DNA of 64,000 bases from Bacillota bacterium (GCA_023407175.1 JAEYMU010000055.1:29338-93337); one strand, 5' to 3'; numbered from the stretch's first letter, positions 1 through 8,035 are shown. Translations and numbers: made by a program. The notes: generated by a model not told the origin, from the sequence alone.

Positions 1-1
1 T

Positions 2-850
2 ACCTCACTCACAGACCTTGAGCTTCCATCCAGCCTTGTAACAGTGGGCTACAGTACCTTCCGTACCTGCCGTTCTCTTACGGAAATCAAGGTGCCGGAG
101 GGTGTGACCTCCATCGGCTCCTATACCTTCTATGGCTGTGCCTCCCTGGAGAAAATCACTTTGCCGTCTTCCCTGCAAGCCGTCGGACGTTATGTATTTA
201 CAGGAACAGTATGGATCCGTGAAAATGAAAAGGACGGCATGGTTATCACAAACAATGGTATTTTGGTAAAGTATACAGGAGCTGCAAACGAATTAACCAT
301 CCCTGACAATGTCACAGCCCTGGCACAGTATCTTTTCAGCAACAACACGGATTTGGAACGTATTGTGCTGCCAGATAAGATTAAGGTAATTGCGGATGGA
401 GCCTTCTCCCAATGCAGTAATTTAAAGGAGGTTGTACTTCCAAAGAAGCTGGAGCAGATAGGTACCAATGCATTTTATTATTGTACCAGCCTGACCGGAA
501 TCACCTTCCCGAACACTCTGAAATCCATTGGTGACAATGCATTTTCCGGTAGCGGATTGATCACAGTCAAGCTTCCTGAGGGACTCACTACCCTTAATAG
601 CTATTCCTTCAGCAGCTGTAACAGTCTGGAGGAGGTATGGCTTCCTTCTACGTTAACAGCTATCACAGATTATACCTTTGGCTGGAACCAGGTGCTCACC
701 AAAATCCATATCCCGGATACAGTTACCTCCATCGGTGAATATGCCTTCTATTATTGGAATGCCGCTGTAAAGCCGACCATCTATTGCAGCTCGGGTTCCT
801 ATGCTGATAAATATGCACTGAAATATGGCTATAAGGTAAAATACGTATAA
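2..850 (+). CDS. BspA-like leucine-rich repeat protein, C-terminal part
   Basis: The frame is open from base 2, so the true start lies upstream of the window. The visible ~282 residues are made of ~23-residue BspA/TpLRR (LRR_5) units with the pattern L..I.+P..+..IG..AF..C.SL, for example 'VTSIGSYTFYGCASLEKI' and 'LKSIGDNAFSGSGLITV'. It ends in 'IYCSSGSYADKYALKYGY', the usual final cap of such proteins. Family members are usually secreted or cell-surface proteins that bind host, matrix or polysaccharide ligands; the secretion signal would be in the missing N-terminus. No anchor motif follows the repeats. Family is clear; ligand unknown. Confidence 0.9.
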   Translation, partial: TSLTDLELPSSLVTVGYSTFRTCRSLTEIKVPEGVTSIGSYTFYGCASLEKITLPSSLQAVGRYVFTGTVWIRENEKDGMVITNNGILVKYTGAANELTIPDNVTALAQYLFSNNTDLERIVLPDKIKVIADGAFSQCSNLKEVVLPKKLEQIGTNAFYYCTSLTGITFPNTLKSIGDNAFSGSGLITVKLPEGLTTLNSYSFSSCNSLEEVWLPSTLTAITDYTFGWNQVLTKIHIPDTVTSIGEYAFYYWNAAVKPTIYCSSGSYADKYALKYGYKVKYV

Positions 851-908
851 CCTGCTTCCATTAATTACTTAAATTTCCATCCCCTATTGCTGTAAAGGAG
901 CTGATATT

Positions 909-1802
909 ATGTTGAAAAAATATATTATTTTTACTATATTCATCCTTAGCCTTTGCTTATGCTCCGGCTGCAATAGGGGAACCTCTAAAAATGAAGAAGG
1001 ATTGGATTTACAGACTCTGGTATGTGAGCTGCCCGATACCGGTATTCAGGGTATTACCATATATACCTATGATTTTGAGAACCTCACAACAACGAGCAAT
1101 TGGGTGTACCAGGAAGAGGAGATGGCCGACTTTCTTACCTATATCAGAGGATTATCGGGTACAAAAAATAATTCCCCCGACTTAACTAAGCTGGAAGGTC
1201 CATTTTATGGCATTCAGATTACTGCCGATAAGGAGTACCATCTTCTGCTTGCAGGTGACTATATGATAACAGATACAGGCAATTATATCAGGATTCCCGC
1301 TTCAGAGGCTGTAGCCATGTGCCAGTCCATCACCGGGAATACCAGAAAACTTGACAATGTTAATTATATTATAAACCACAGATATCTTTCCCTAGTTGAC
1401 GATGCCTGGGATAGCCGCTATTTGGCAAAGAGCGGTTACACCGGCAAACCGCTGGAGCAGGTCGAAATGAGCCAAAGCCCTTCCACACCAGACCATAGCA
1501 CCAATACCCTTGAGCTTACCATAACCAATCATACCGATACTACGCTGATATATGGAACACCTCTATTATTTGAGGTAAAGCTTGACGGCAGCTGGTATCT
1601 TATCGATGATATGCTCAACCGCAATATAAACCTTGGCTGGAATTCAATCGCTTTTTTATTGGAACCGGATAAAACAAATTCAGAAACCTACTATAATCTG
1701 GCATACTATCAGCCGTTACCCTCCGGCCAATACCGGCTGGTGAAGGAAATAACCGCAGATAACACCACCGGCTACGCAGCATGTACCTTCAAGATAAAGT
1801 AA
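909..1802 (+). CDS. Predicted lipoprotein of unknown function
   Basis: 297 residues, with AAAGGAG 9 nt before the ATG. The N-terminus is a lipoprotein signal: short basic start, hydrophobic core and lipobox 'LCSGC' with the modified Cys at residue 21. After a short linker, residues ~35-170 are alpha/beta, and residues ~195-297 look like an immunoglobulin-type beta domain ('LELTITNHTDTTLIYGTP', 'LIDDMLNRNINLGWNSIAF'), similar in style to the bacterial Ig-like domain found in many Firmicute lipoproteins. It lies 58 nt behind the LRR gene and may be cotranscribed. Function not recognised. Confidence 0.75.
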   Translation: MLKKYIIFTIFILSLCLCSGCNRGTSKNEEGLDLQTLVCELPDTGIQGITIYTYDFENLTTTSNWVYQEEEMADFLTYIRGLSGTKNNSPDLTKLEGPFYGIQITADKEYHLLLAGDYMITDTGNYIRIPASEAVAMCQSITGNTRKLDNVNYIINHRYLSLVDDAWDSRYLAKSGYTGKPLEQVEMSQSPSTPDHSTNTLELTITNHTDTTLIYGTPLLFEVKLDGSWYLIDDMLNRNINLGWNSIAFLLEPDKTNSETYYNLAYYQPLPSGQYRLVKEITADNTTGYAACTFKIK

Positions 1803-1821
1803 CCGAAGAGCGGCCTTAGGG

Positions 1822-2439
1822 CTACGCATCCCTTTTGGTATATTCACCCGTAATATTACGGACATAGGAGCTTGGATCAACGGAAAGTATTCCGCTGCAA
1901 TCAATATTCTCGATCTGGCAGTTCGGACCTATCTTGATATCCCGGCCATTAACGACATCTGCCCTTACTCCGCTTAACTCAATTGTTGTTGCCTCAATCA
2001 TTCTTACCTTTGATTTGAAATAGTTAATAAAATGGAAGAATCTGTTTTTATGCCAGTGGGATAAAATTTTGATATTGTCTCCCACGATTTCATCCGCTTC
2101 GATACAGCCTTCGGCATTGATATAATCAGCCGAGATTTCACCGCCTGTTTTTATCACACCTTCACAGGTGATTTCCTCAGCCTCAATCTTAGCGCCTCTT
2201 TTTTCATTGACCACACCCTCTACATATATTTTCTTCGCTCTGATATTTCCCTTAAAATTTGCAACACCCTCACAGTAGAACTGCTCTGCTTCCACATCTC
2301 CCGAGCAGTTGAATACTCCCTCTATATGAAAATCCACGGCTTTGATACTGTTTGAGCAGTTTCCTACACCCTCCACATGTATTGTATTGAATTCCCCGCC
2401 ATTTATATTGCCTACGCCTTCCATTCTAAAATCCTGCAT
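1822..2439 (-). CDS. Bactofilin-like polymer-forming protein (YhbE/YhbF type)
   Basis: 205 residues built almost entirely of short beta-helix repeats with a recurrent 'EGVxN' motif ('VEGVGNCSNSIKA', 'IEGVFNCSGDVEA', 'CEGVANFKGNIRA', 'VEGVVNEKRG'), the right-handed beta-solenoid pattern of bactofilins. It has no signal peptide, as expected for a cytoplasmic filament-forming protein. It follows the YhbD-like gene by 26 nt on the same strand. In Bacillus subtilis, YhbD precedes the bactofilins YhbE and YhbF, so the pairing supports the call. A Lys/His/Phe-rich stretch near residues 128-142 interrupts the repeats. Role (cell shape, envelope or motility scaffold) is inferred. Confidence 0.8.
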   Translation of the reverse strand: MQDFRMEGVGNINGGEFNTIHVEGVGNCSNSIKAVDFHIEGVFNCSGDVEAEQFYCEGVANFKGNIRAKKIYVEGVVNEKRGAKIEAEEITCEGVIKTGGEISADYINAEGCIEADEIVGDNIKILSHWHKNRFFHFINYFKSKVRMIEATTIELSGVRADVVNGRDIKIGPNCQIENIDCSGILSVDPSSYVRNITGEYTKRDA

Positions 2440-2465
2440 CTTTATTCTCCCTCCATATTCTTTAT

Positions 2466-3089
2466 TCAGAAAAGATTCTTATACTTCATTTTCAGGTTAT
2501 CTACAATTTCACTTAGATGTATCTGATTCCTTATCAGAATTCCCGAATCGAATTCCAATTTGGCTGTGTTCTGGGTAAACAGGGCATGCACCTCATTGCC
2601 CACAGTAAATATCGTACAGATGATATTGATATTCCTATGAGCCAGCGCCGCCGCAACGCTTTTGCCAAACAGCTCTCCTGACTCCGCTTCCGACAGCCTT
2701 AGTTCGACTGCTGCCTTTGATATCGCCGTCATAAGTGCAACTTCCGTGAAATCATAATACTCCTTGGGATAAACCTGGGGAAGCTGTTCCAGCAGTGTTT
2801 TATCAATTTCTTCAATCTTCTTAAGATCTTCCCTGCTGATCTTTGAGGGAAATGCATCCGGTGAAAGCCGCTTAGCCAGCTCCTCCAGAGAATAGTCATC
2901 CTTTAAATCCAGAATGGATTTAATTCTGCTCAATATCTGCTCTCTTGGAAAGAAGGTTTCCTGCCCTGTATAGGAGGATTGCTTGATAAACCACTCCTCC
3001 GGGATCAGCCGCTCACGCTTCCAGCGGTAAAGCTGTCCATAGGAGATGCCGGTGATAGCAAGCAGGTCCTTTTTGGAAATTAAGTTCAT
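2466..3089 (-). CDS. yhbD: YhbD-family (DUF4004) MerR-like transcription regulator
   Basis: 207 residues. The N-terminus '[19 protein letters not shown]' followed by '[12 protein letters not shown]' is the MerR-like winged helix-turn-helix of the YhbD/DUF4004 family, including the downstream '[15 protein letters not shown]' segment. The C-terminal ~110 residues are an alpha/beta effector-like domain without recognisable ligand residues. It is first in a two-gene unit with the bactofilin-like gene. The upstream region carries two copies of TAACATTGTT that could be its operator. The link between this regulator and bactofilins is known from Bacillus gene order; its ligand is not. Confidence 0.8.
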   Translation of the reverse strand: MNLISKKDLLAITGISYGQLYRWKRERLIPEEWFIKQSSYTGQETFFPREQILSRIKSILDLKDDYSLEELAKRLSPDAFPSKISREDLKKIEEIDKTLLEQLPQVYPKEYYDFTEVALMTAISKAAVELRLSEAESGELFGKSVAAALAHRNINIICTIFTVGNEVHALFTQNTAKLEFDSGILIRNQIHLSEIVDNLKMKYKNLF

Positions 3090-3106
3090 TTTATCACCCC
3101 ATAACG

Positions 3107-3151
3107 TAACATTGTTTTATTGTGTTATTTATAATATAACATAACATTGTT
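3107..3151 (-). promoter_or_regulatory. Repeated TAACATTGTT sites upstream of yhbD-like gene
   Basis: TAACATTGTT occurs at 3107-3116 and again at 3142-3151. The second extends to the palindrome TAACA-T-TGTTA (3142-3152). The copies are 35 bp apart and lie within 65 bp of the yhbD ATG, in the promoter zone. They are a plausible autoregulatory operator for the MerR-like protein; binding is inference. Confidence 0.4.
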
Positions 3152-3250
3152 ACGCTGTCAATAATTGAGGATAAAATTATTTTATAGTTTTCTTTTCTAT
3201 CAAAATCCGTTATACTGAAAATATCAGTTCGCAGGAAAGGACAACCTCAA

Positions 3251-4033
3251 ATGAAAAATAATTTATTTACCATAGGACAATTTACTGTTCATGGTTACGG
3301 TCTTATGATTGCCATTGGCATCATAGCCGCTTACCTTACAGTTGAATACCGGGCAAAGAAAAAGGGCCTCAAATATGACCTTATTTTTAACCTTACCATA
3401 TGGTGTGCCCTGGGAGGCATCCTGGGTGCCAAGCTTCTATATATCATTACCCAGTTTCAGAGCATTCTGGCCAACCCCAAAAGCTTATTACAGGTATCGG
3501 AGGGTTTTGTTGTTTACGGAGGAATTATCGGAGGAATATTTGCAGGATTTCTCTTTTGCCGCAGACATAAATTAGAATTTTTTAAATACTTTGATCTGGT
3601 AATGCCCTCCATCGCTTTGGCACAGGGCTTTGGACGCATCGGCTGCCTGCTGGCAGGCTGCTGCTACGGAGTTGAGACAAACAGTTCCTTTTCCCTTGTA
3701 TTCCATAATTCCGAATTTGCTCCAAGGGATGTCCAGCTGATTCCCACCCAGCCTATTTCCAGTGCCCTTGACTTCCTTAATTTTTTCGCCCTTCTCCTTA
3801 TCTCAAGGCGGATTAAAGCAGATGGGCAGGTTGCAGGCTTTTATCTGGTATTTTACAGTGTGGGCAGGTTTATTCTGGAATTTTTCCGCGGAGACCTGGA
3901 GCGGGGCAGTATTGCCGGTATCTCCACCTCCCAGTTTATCTCCATATTCCTGTTCCTCATCGGTGTCGCTATTATTGTAATACGGGGCTTAAGTGTACGA
4001 AGAGCTCCCAAGGAAGATGATGCGAAGCATTAA
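3251..4033 (+). CDS. lgt: Prolipoprotein diacylglyceryl transferase
   Basis: 260 residues, multi-pass membrane protein of typical Lgt length. It transfers diacylglycerol from phosphatidylglycerol to the lipobox cysteine of prolipoproteins. Visible hallmarks are 'YGLMIAIGI' near the start, 'GFVVYGGIIGG' (~residues 84-94), and the signature 'GRIGCLLAGCCYG' (~128-140), the clostridial form of the GRxGN motif. 'TQPISSALDFLNFF' and 'GRFILEFFRGD' follow. GGAAAGG precedes the ATG. The window encodes at least nine predicted lipoproteins that would be substrates. It is monocistronic and followed by a strong terminator. Confidence 0.93.
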   Translation: MKNNLFTIGQFTVHGYGLMIAIGIIAAYLTVEYRAKKKGLKYDLIFNLTIWCALGGILGAKLLYIITQFQSILANPKSLLQVSEGFVVYGGIIGGIFAGFLFCRRHKLEFFKYFDLVMPSIALAQGFGRIGCLLAGCCYGVETNSSFSLVFHNSEFAPRDVQLIPTQPISSALDFLNFFALLLISRRIKADGQVAGFYLVFYSVGRFILEFFRGDLERGSIAGISTSQFISIFLFLIGVAIIVIRGLSVRRAPKEDDAKH

Positions 4034-4079
4034 AAAACAATTGAAATAAAACGTGCGCCCGCCTGGCGCACTGGACAAT

Positions 4080-4127
4080 AAAAATGCTGCACTGTTAATT
4101 CTTTTCGATTAACAGTGCAGCATTTTT
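4080..4127. terminator. Bidirectional intrinsic terminator between lgt and the Gly/Pro-rich gene
   Basis: Perfect ~20-bp stem: AAAATGCTGCACTGTTAAT (from 4081) pairs with ATTAACAGTGCAGCATTTT (to 4126), with an 8-nt loop. A runs on the left arm and T runs on the right make it usable from both strands, fitting the convergent genes. Confidence 0.9.
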
Positions 4128-4132
4128 CCATT

Positions 4133-4579
4133 CTAGAAGCAACGAAAATACAAAATCCTGTTTAGATTGATAAAATTGAATTCCCAGCGGTTTCTTCTCC
4201 AGCGGAAGCCCCGTACAAATTGATTGTCCATTCCGGTCGGGAAAAACCAGAAGCTGTTACCGTTACGCAGCCAGATGAAGGTAAAGTTGTTAATACATCT
4301 GCGAAGCTCTCTTCGGTTTGCCTGGGAATCAGGGAAGAACATAAACCCGTAGCCTGACGGGCCTCCCATCTGACCTCTTTCCATTCCGGGCGGCTCAGGT
4401 ACAAAATCAGGCGGTGCTGTTCTTGGCATTCCCTCCATTCCAGGTCCGGGAGGACCAAAGCTTGGAGGCGCCGGCATCGGCTGTCCTCCCATTCCAGGTC
4501 TTTGCTGGGGCATCTGGCCCGGCCTTCTGCCTCTCCTGTCTCTCTGCTCATTTGGGATATTTTGATTATCTCTATTCAA
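4133..4579 (-). CDS. Small Gly/Pro/Met-rich protein with conserved aromatic C-terminus
   Basis: 148 residues. The start is TTG at 4579, with AAAGGAA about 10 nt upstream. Residues ~15-75 are low-complexity Pro/Gly/Met/Gln with Arg ('RRGRRPGQMPQQRPGMGG', 'PGPGMEGMPRTAPP'). Residues ~90-148 are Trp/Phe/Arg/Asn-rich ('CINNFTFIWLRNGNSFWFF', 'GFRWRRNRWEFNFINLNRI', terminal 'FRCF'). From memory, this C-terminal pattern recurs in small Firmicute hypothetical proteins, some loosely named transporter. There is no signal peptide. The overlapping antisense-frame ORF is a shadow. Function unknown; a surface or spore role is possible but unsupported. Confidence 0.65.
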   Translation of the reverse strand: MNRDNQNIPNEQRDRRGRRPGQMPQQRPGMGGQPMPAPPSFGPPGPGMEGMPRTAPPDFVPEPPGMERGQMGGPSGYGFMFFPDSQANRRELRRCINNFTFIWLRNGNSFWFFPTGMDNQFVRGFRWRRNRWEFNFINLNRILYFRCF

Positions 4580-4671
4580 AATATGAATTCCTTTCTACTT
4601 ATAATTCTATAATATTTTATGAGAAAGGCAAAAAAAGGTGAGCTGGAATTGGCAGGTATCATAGTCTATCA

Positions 4672-5325
4672 TTAAAATTCTTTTTTTCGGTAAATTCTGA
4701 TTGAAATCACATAGGAGATTGCTAATACGACCAGTAATACGACGGTTATAAAGATATATGCATTCTTCCAAAAATACAAAGCCAGATCAATCACTTGCTC
4801 CGGCATCACAAGGGTTTTATCTTTTATTGCCTTGCCTATAAACACGACGGCTGCAAAAGGTATCGCATAAACAGCAATCAGGACAAATCTCGCCTTCTCC
4901 ACACCCGTTTTTGTAATAACCGGTATCGCTATACTATAGAATATAATTGCGGCGGCAGCTCCAAGGATACAGCCGCGTATGTTGTCAAGGGGTACACCAA
5001 TGCCCGATGTAAGATAGATAAGTACGCTGAATACTGTTCCCAAAACCACACCGGACAGGGTGAGCAGAAGCATCATGATATATTTTTCCTGTACCATGGC
5101 ATCCTTGGATACGGGCATGGTAAGTGCAAAGCTGTCCCATTTTGCTACCTCATCATAAGAGTACAGGTTTAAGGTTAAAATTGCGCATACAATAGTAAAA
5201 ACCGTGCTAAAGAGGCTTGAATCCTGCATGGCAAAGGACATAACACCATACACTGCGATAAAAATAAGGAGTATTTTTATATTATTTCTTAAATTAATAA
5301 AATCCTTAATAATCATTCCTGTCAT
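4672..5325 (-). CDS. ABC-2 type transporter permease (YtrC/D-like)
   Basis: 217 residues, about six transmembrane segments, starting 'MTGMIIKDFINLRNNIKILL'. The motif 'YDEVAKWDSFALTMPVSK' is typical of ABC-2 permeases encoded beside YtrA-type GntR regulators. It follows the ATPase gene with a 1-nt gap, so the two are translationally coupled and form one exporter. Substrate unknown; related systems respond to cell-wall-active compounds. Confidence 0.85.
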   Translation of the reverse strand: MTGMIIKDFINLRNNIKILLIFIAVYGVMSFAMQDSSLFSTVFTIVCAILTLNLYSYDEVAKWDSFALTMPVSKDAMVQEKYIMMLLLTLSGVVLGTVFSVLIYLTSGIGVPLDNIRGCILGAAAAIIFYSIAIPVITKTGVEKARFVLIAVYAIPFAAVVFIGKAIKDKTLVMPEQVIDLALYFWKNAYIFITVVLLVVLAISYVISIRIYRKKEF

Positions 5326-5326
5326 G

Positions 5327-6277
5327 TTAAAGTGTCTCCCTTCCCCGGCTGATAAACAGCATAATTTCTTCTATTGTGACACGCTCGGCATTAAACTGGC
5401 GATATCGCCTTTCAAAGGCTGCTTTCTCACGGATCAGCACATCCGCCCCAAAGCTGCTTTCCCGGATACCGGCAATAAATGCTTTGTCAATGCCGGCTAC
5501 ATCCTCCCTGCGGCAATGAACCATTCCGTGCCGATAGATCAAATCGTCCTTATTATCACTGAATATAATATTTCCCTTATGAATGAAGGTAACATAATCA
5601 GCCACCTTTTCAATATCACTTATAATGTGTGAGGATAAAAGAATGGAATTCTCTTCATCCTGTATAAATTCCAGGAAGATATCCAGTATCTCCTCCCGTA
5701 CCATCGGATCAAGACCGCTGGTGGCCTCATCCAGAATTAATAGTCTGGAATGATGGGATAATGCAATTGCAATGGAAAGCTTCATTTTCATGCCTCGGGA
5801 ATATTCCTTAATAACCTTTCGCTCCGGGAGTTGAAATTTCCTGACATAATCCTTGAATATTTTCTCATCCCAATTCCCATAAACATTTTTCATAATGATA
5901 TTAAGATGGTTTACACTCAGTGTATCATGAAGATTGCTACCATCAAACACAACCCCGATCTTTTGCTTTATTTCATTGGGAAGCTCTCCTGAAGCTGCAC
6001 CCATTACTGTAACATTTCCGCTGTCGATACGAATCAGCCCCAGAATCGCCTTTAGGGTCGTTGTCTTTCCGGCTCCATTTTCGCCTACAAAGCCCATAAT
6101 TGAACCCTTCGGAACCTGAAAGCTGATTTTGTTCAAGTCGAAATCCTTATAATTCTTACTTAGATTACTGACAGTAATCGCATTCTTTGCATTCTGACCA
6201 AGTGCCGCCTTATTCCCCATAAGCTCCTGTTCATTTTTTACTTTGCTGTCCTTAAATAATGTAGCTGTATCCGGCAT
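5327..6277 (-). CDS. ABC transporter ATP-binding protein (YtrB-like)
   Basis: 316 residues. Walker A 'GENGAGKTT' (~residues 66-74), signature 'YSRGMKMKLSIA', and Walker B 'LLILDEATSGLDP' are all intact. 'SYSRGM' and the C-terminal ~80-residue extension match ABC exporters of the YtrB/BcrA class. AAAAGGAG lies just before the ATG at 6277, which supports this start even though the first ~30 residues precede the conserved domain. It is the second gene of the GntR-ATPase-permease operon and pairs with the permease downstream. Confidence 0.9.
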   Translation of the reverse strand: MPDTATLFKDSKVKNEQELMGNKAALGQNAKNAITVSNLSKNYKDFDLNKISFQVPKGSIMGFVGENGAGKTTTLKAILGLIRIDSGNVTVMGAASGELPNEIKQKIGVVFDGSNLHDTLSVNHLNIIMKNVYGNWDEKIFKDYVRKFQLPERKVIKEYSRGMKMKLSIAIALSHHSRLLILDEATSGLDPMVREEILDIFLEFIQDEENSILLSSHIISDIEKVADYVTFIHKGNIIFSDNKDDLIYRHGMVHCRREDVAGIDKAFIAGIRESSFGADVLIREKAAFERRYRQFNAERVTIEEIMLFISRGRETL

Positions 6278-6282
6278 ATTAA

Positions 6283-6356
6283 GCTCCTTTTCATGATTTA
6301 TAAGTTTACAAAAAATTATATAAGGAGCTTTGGCTCCTTTTCATGATTTAAGTTTA
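6283..6356 (-). repeat. Short direct repeat containing the ATPase ribosome-binding site
   Basis: On the plus strand, 6283-6308 and 6333-6356 are the same sequence (CTCCTTTTCATGATTTA core) apart from a 2-nt difference. The second copy covers the stop of the GntR gene. The middle (6322-6341) can fold AAGGAGC/GCTCCTT, which would pair one Shine-Dalgarno copy. A local duplication; an effect on ATPase translation is only a suggestion. Confidence 0.5.
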
Positions 6357-6728
6357 CTCTTCGTTATATAGCATACGTAAGATTTCCAGCAGCTCTTCCA
6401 GGCCGATACCGCCCGCCCTTGCTTCGGAAACCGCCCTCGTAAGATTATCTTCCACAATACGCAGCTGCTCTTCCCTCACAAATTCCAGGTTCTTCTCTGC
6501 TACGATGCTTCCTTTGCCGACGACTGTATGGATAAAACCATCCCGCTCCAGGTCTTCATAGGCCCGCTTTGTCGTTATGACACTGATGCGAAGCTCCTTT
6601 GCCAGGGTCCGCATAGAGGGGAGCATTGCTCCTGCTTCCAATTCGCCGCTGATAATCATCTGCTTTAGCTGAGTGGTAATTTGCTCATAGATTGGTTTTT
6701 CGCTGGAGTTGCTGATTAAAATATTCAT
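6354..6728 (-). CDS. GntR-family transcription regulator, YtrA subfamily
   Basis: 124 residues, the short YtrA form without a large effector domain. The winged helix is residues ~8-75 with the family motif 'PIYEQITTQLKQMIISGEL' and 'LPSMRTLAKELRISVITTKRAYEDLER', followed by a ~45-residue helical dimerisation tail. GGAGGTGGACA precedes the ATG. It is first in an operon with an ABC exporter, the standard YtrA context. It probably represses its own operon through the large palindrome just upstream. Confidence 0.92.
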   Translation of the reverse strand: MNILISNSSEKPIYEQITTQLKQMIISGELEAGAMLPSMRTLAKELRISVITTKRAYEDLERDGFIHTVVGKGSIVAEKNLEFVREEQLRIVEDNLTRAVSEARAGGIGLEELLEILRMLYNEE

Positions 6729-6745
6729 TGTCCACCTCCGGAGGT

Positions 6746-6780
6746 GTTATATTGTATATATCCGATATATACAATATAAC
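6746..6780 (-). promoter_or_regulatory. Perfect 35-bp palindromic operator for the GntR regulator
   Basis: GTTATATTGTATATATC (6746-6762) is followed by one central base and its exact reverse complement (6764-6780), giving 17 paired positions. It lies 18 bp upstream of the GntR start codon. YtrA-type regulators bind such AT-rich palindromes in their own promoter. Immediately inside it, 6733-6746 (CACCTCCGGAGGTG) is a second perfect palindrome holding the ribosome-binding site. Confidence 0.8.
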
Positions 6781-6831
6781 ATCTCTTTTTTCTAAAGTCA
6801 ACAAAAAGATTTCTCTGATAAAGCAAAAATA

Positions 6832-6878
6832 GGAGTATTGCAAATCAGTTTTTCTGAAAACTTGATTTACAATACTCC
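6832..6878 (-). terminator. Intrinsic terminator of the cysK-like operon end
   Basis: GGAGTATTGCAAATCA (6832-6847) pairs with TGATTTACAATACTCC (6863-6878) with a single mismatch, and inner GTTTT/GAAAAC extends the stem. On the minus strand it is followed by CTATTTTTGC. It lies 30 nt past the cysteine synthase stop. Confidence 0.85.
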
Positions 6879-6908
6879 CATTTCTTTATCGAATGGATAA
6901 ACATAGGT

Positions 6909-7847
6909 CTAATATTCCTGACTATATATGGGCATGGATAAATAACGTTCCCCGGTATCCGGTGCAATTGCCACAACGATTTTACCTGTTCCCAGCTCCT
7001 TGGCTACTTTAATGGCTGCAAATGCTGCCGCACCGGAGGAATATCCCAGCAGCAGCCCTTCTTCCCTTGCCAGCCTCCGGGCAGCCTCCATCGCCTGTTT
7101 GTCTCCTACATCAATGACCTTATGATAAACCTCCGTATTTAATACCTTTGGAATTGTACCGGTTCCGATTCCCTGAATTGAATGAAAACCGCGTTTTCCT
7201 CCGTTAAGTACCGCCGAGGATTTTGGTTCTACACCGATGATTTTGATTTCCGGATTGACCGATTTCAAATACTCTCCGGCCCCGGTTATGGTACCTCCCG
7301 TACCAATTCCCGCAACAAATGCATCAGGCACCTCTCCGCCAAGGGCTTCCACAATTTCGGGTCCTGTTGTCATTCTATGGATTTCAGGATTATGTTCATT
7401 CTCAAACTGCCTTAAAGGAAAATAGCGAAATTTTTTGACTAGTTCCTCCATCTTTGCATAATCCGCTTCGATTCCCCGGGGTGAGGCCGGAACTAAAACC
7501 AATTCGGCACCGTAAGCCCGCAATATTTTCCTTCGCTCGATGCTTGCCTTTTCACTCATTACGATAATCAGCCGATATCCTTTTACTGCGGCCACCAAAG
7601 CAAGGCCAATCCCCGCATTGCCGCTGGTCACATCAATCAGAGTCGTCTTACCGGGTTTAATTAAGCCTTCCTCCTCTGCCTTTTCAATCATGTTTAAGGC
7701 CATCCTGTCCTTTACACTGCCTCCTATATTAAGGTTTTCTAATTTCAGATAAACCTGTGCCGCTCCCTCCGGAACCACTCTGTTCAATCTCACCAAGGGT
7801 GTTTGTCCGATTAACTCCAACGCATTTTTTGTTCTTATTGCAGACAT
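6909..7847 (-). CDS. cysK: Cysteine synthase (PLP-dependent), copy 1
   Basis: 312 residues from ATG 7847, chosen because AAAGGAGG sits 7 nt upstream; the longer frame to 7970 adds residues without homology. It would make cysteine from O-acetylserine and sulfide. Visible are PLP lysine K46 in 'GGSVKDR', phosphate-binding 'GIGTGGTITG', and 'GYSSGAA' near the C-terminus. The substrate-binding loop is 'TSGNAGI' (residues 74-80) rather than the usual 'TSGNTG', so the Thr is Ala78. The second copy at 9638-10576 keeps the Thr. It has its own promoter and leader, and is last in the sulfur locus. Altered substrate preference is possible. Confidence 0.9.
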   Translation of the reverse strand: MSAIRTKNALELIGQTPLVRLNRVVPEGAAQVYLKLENLNIGGSVKDRMALNMIEKAEEEGLIKPGKTTLIDVTSGNAGIGLALVAAVKGYRLIIVMSEKASIERRKILRAYGAELVLVPASPRGIEADYAKMEELVKKFRYFPLRQFENEHNPEIHRMTTGPEIVEALGGEVPDAFVAGIGTGGTITGAGEYLKSVNPEIKIIGVEPKSSAVLNGGKRGFHSIQGIGTGTIPKVLNTEVYHKVIDVGDKQAMEAARRLAREEGLLLGYSSGAAAFAAIKVAKELGTGKIVVAIAPDTGERYLSMPIYSQEY

Positions 7848-8035
7848 ATTTCCCTCCTTTTCTAAATAGAGCACTCTCGTGAACTCCCTTGTACGCATCC
7901 TTGCGGCTAAGTTTCTGAAAGTACTCAAATATCCGCAGCCTGGCTTTATGAATATCCGCAAGCCTGGCAAGCATACGGTTACAGATTTTACATTTTATGT
8001 ATTCATATATGAATACTATGTATTAATCCATCTTT
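7848..8035 (-). other. Long 5' leader of cysK copy 1, with tandem repeat and possible leader ORF
   Basis: About 190 nt between the predicted promoter and the cysK start. 7928-7944 and 7951-7968 are near-identical repeats (AATATCCGCAGCCTGGC / AATATCCGCAAGCCTGGC on the plus strand). A small frame starts at ATG 7974 ('MLARLADIHKARLRIFEYF', later 'YKGVHESALFRKGGK') and reads through the cysK start in another frame. It may be a regulatory leader peptide or the relic of an upstream gene. No T-box or known riboswitch consensus was recognised. Confidence 0.35.

Noticed and set aside
4162..4551. 129-residue frame antisense-shifted to the Gly/Pro-rich gene
   Set aside because: Same strand, different frame, no ribosome site and no domain; the 148-residue frame has a suitable site and conserved-looking C-terminus.
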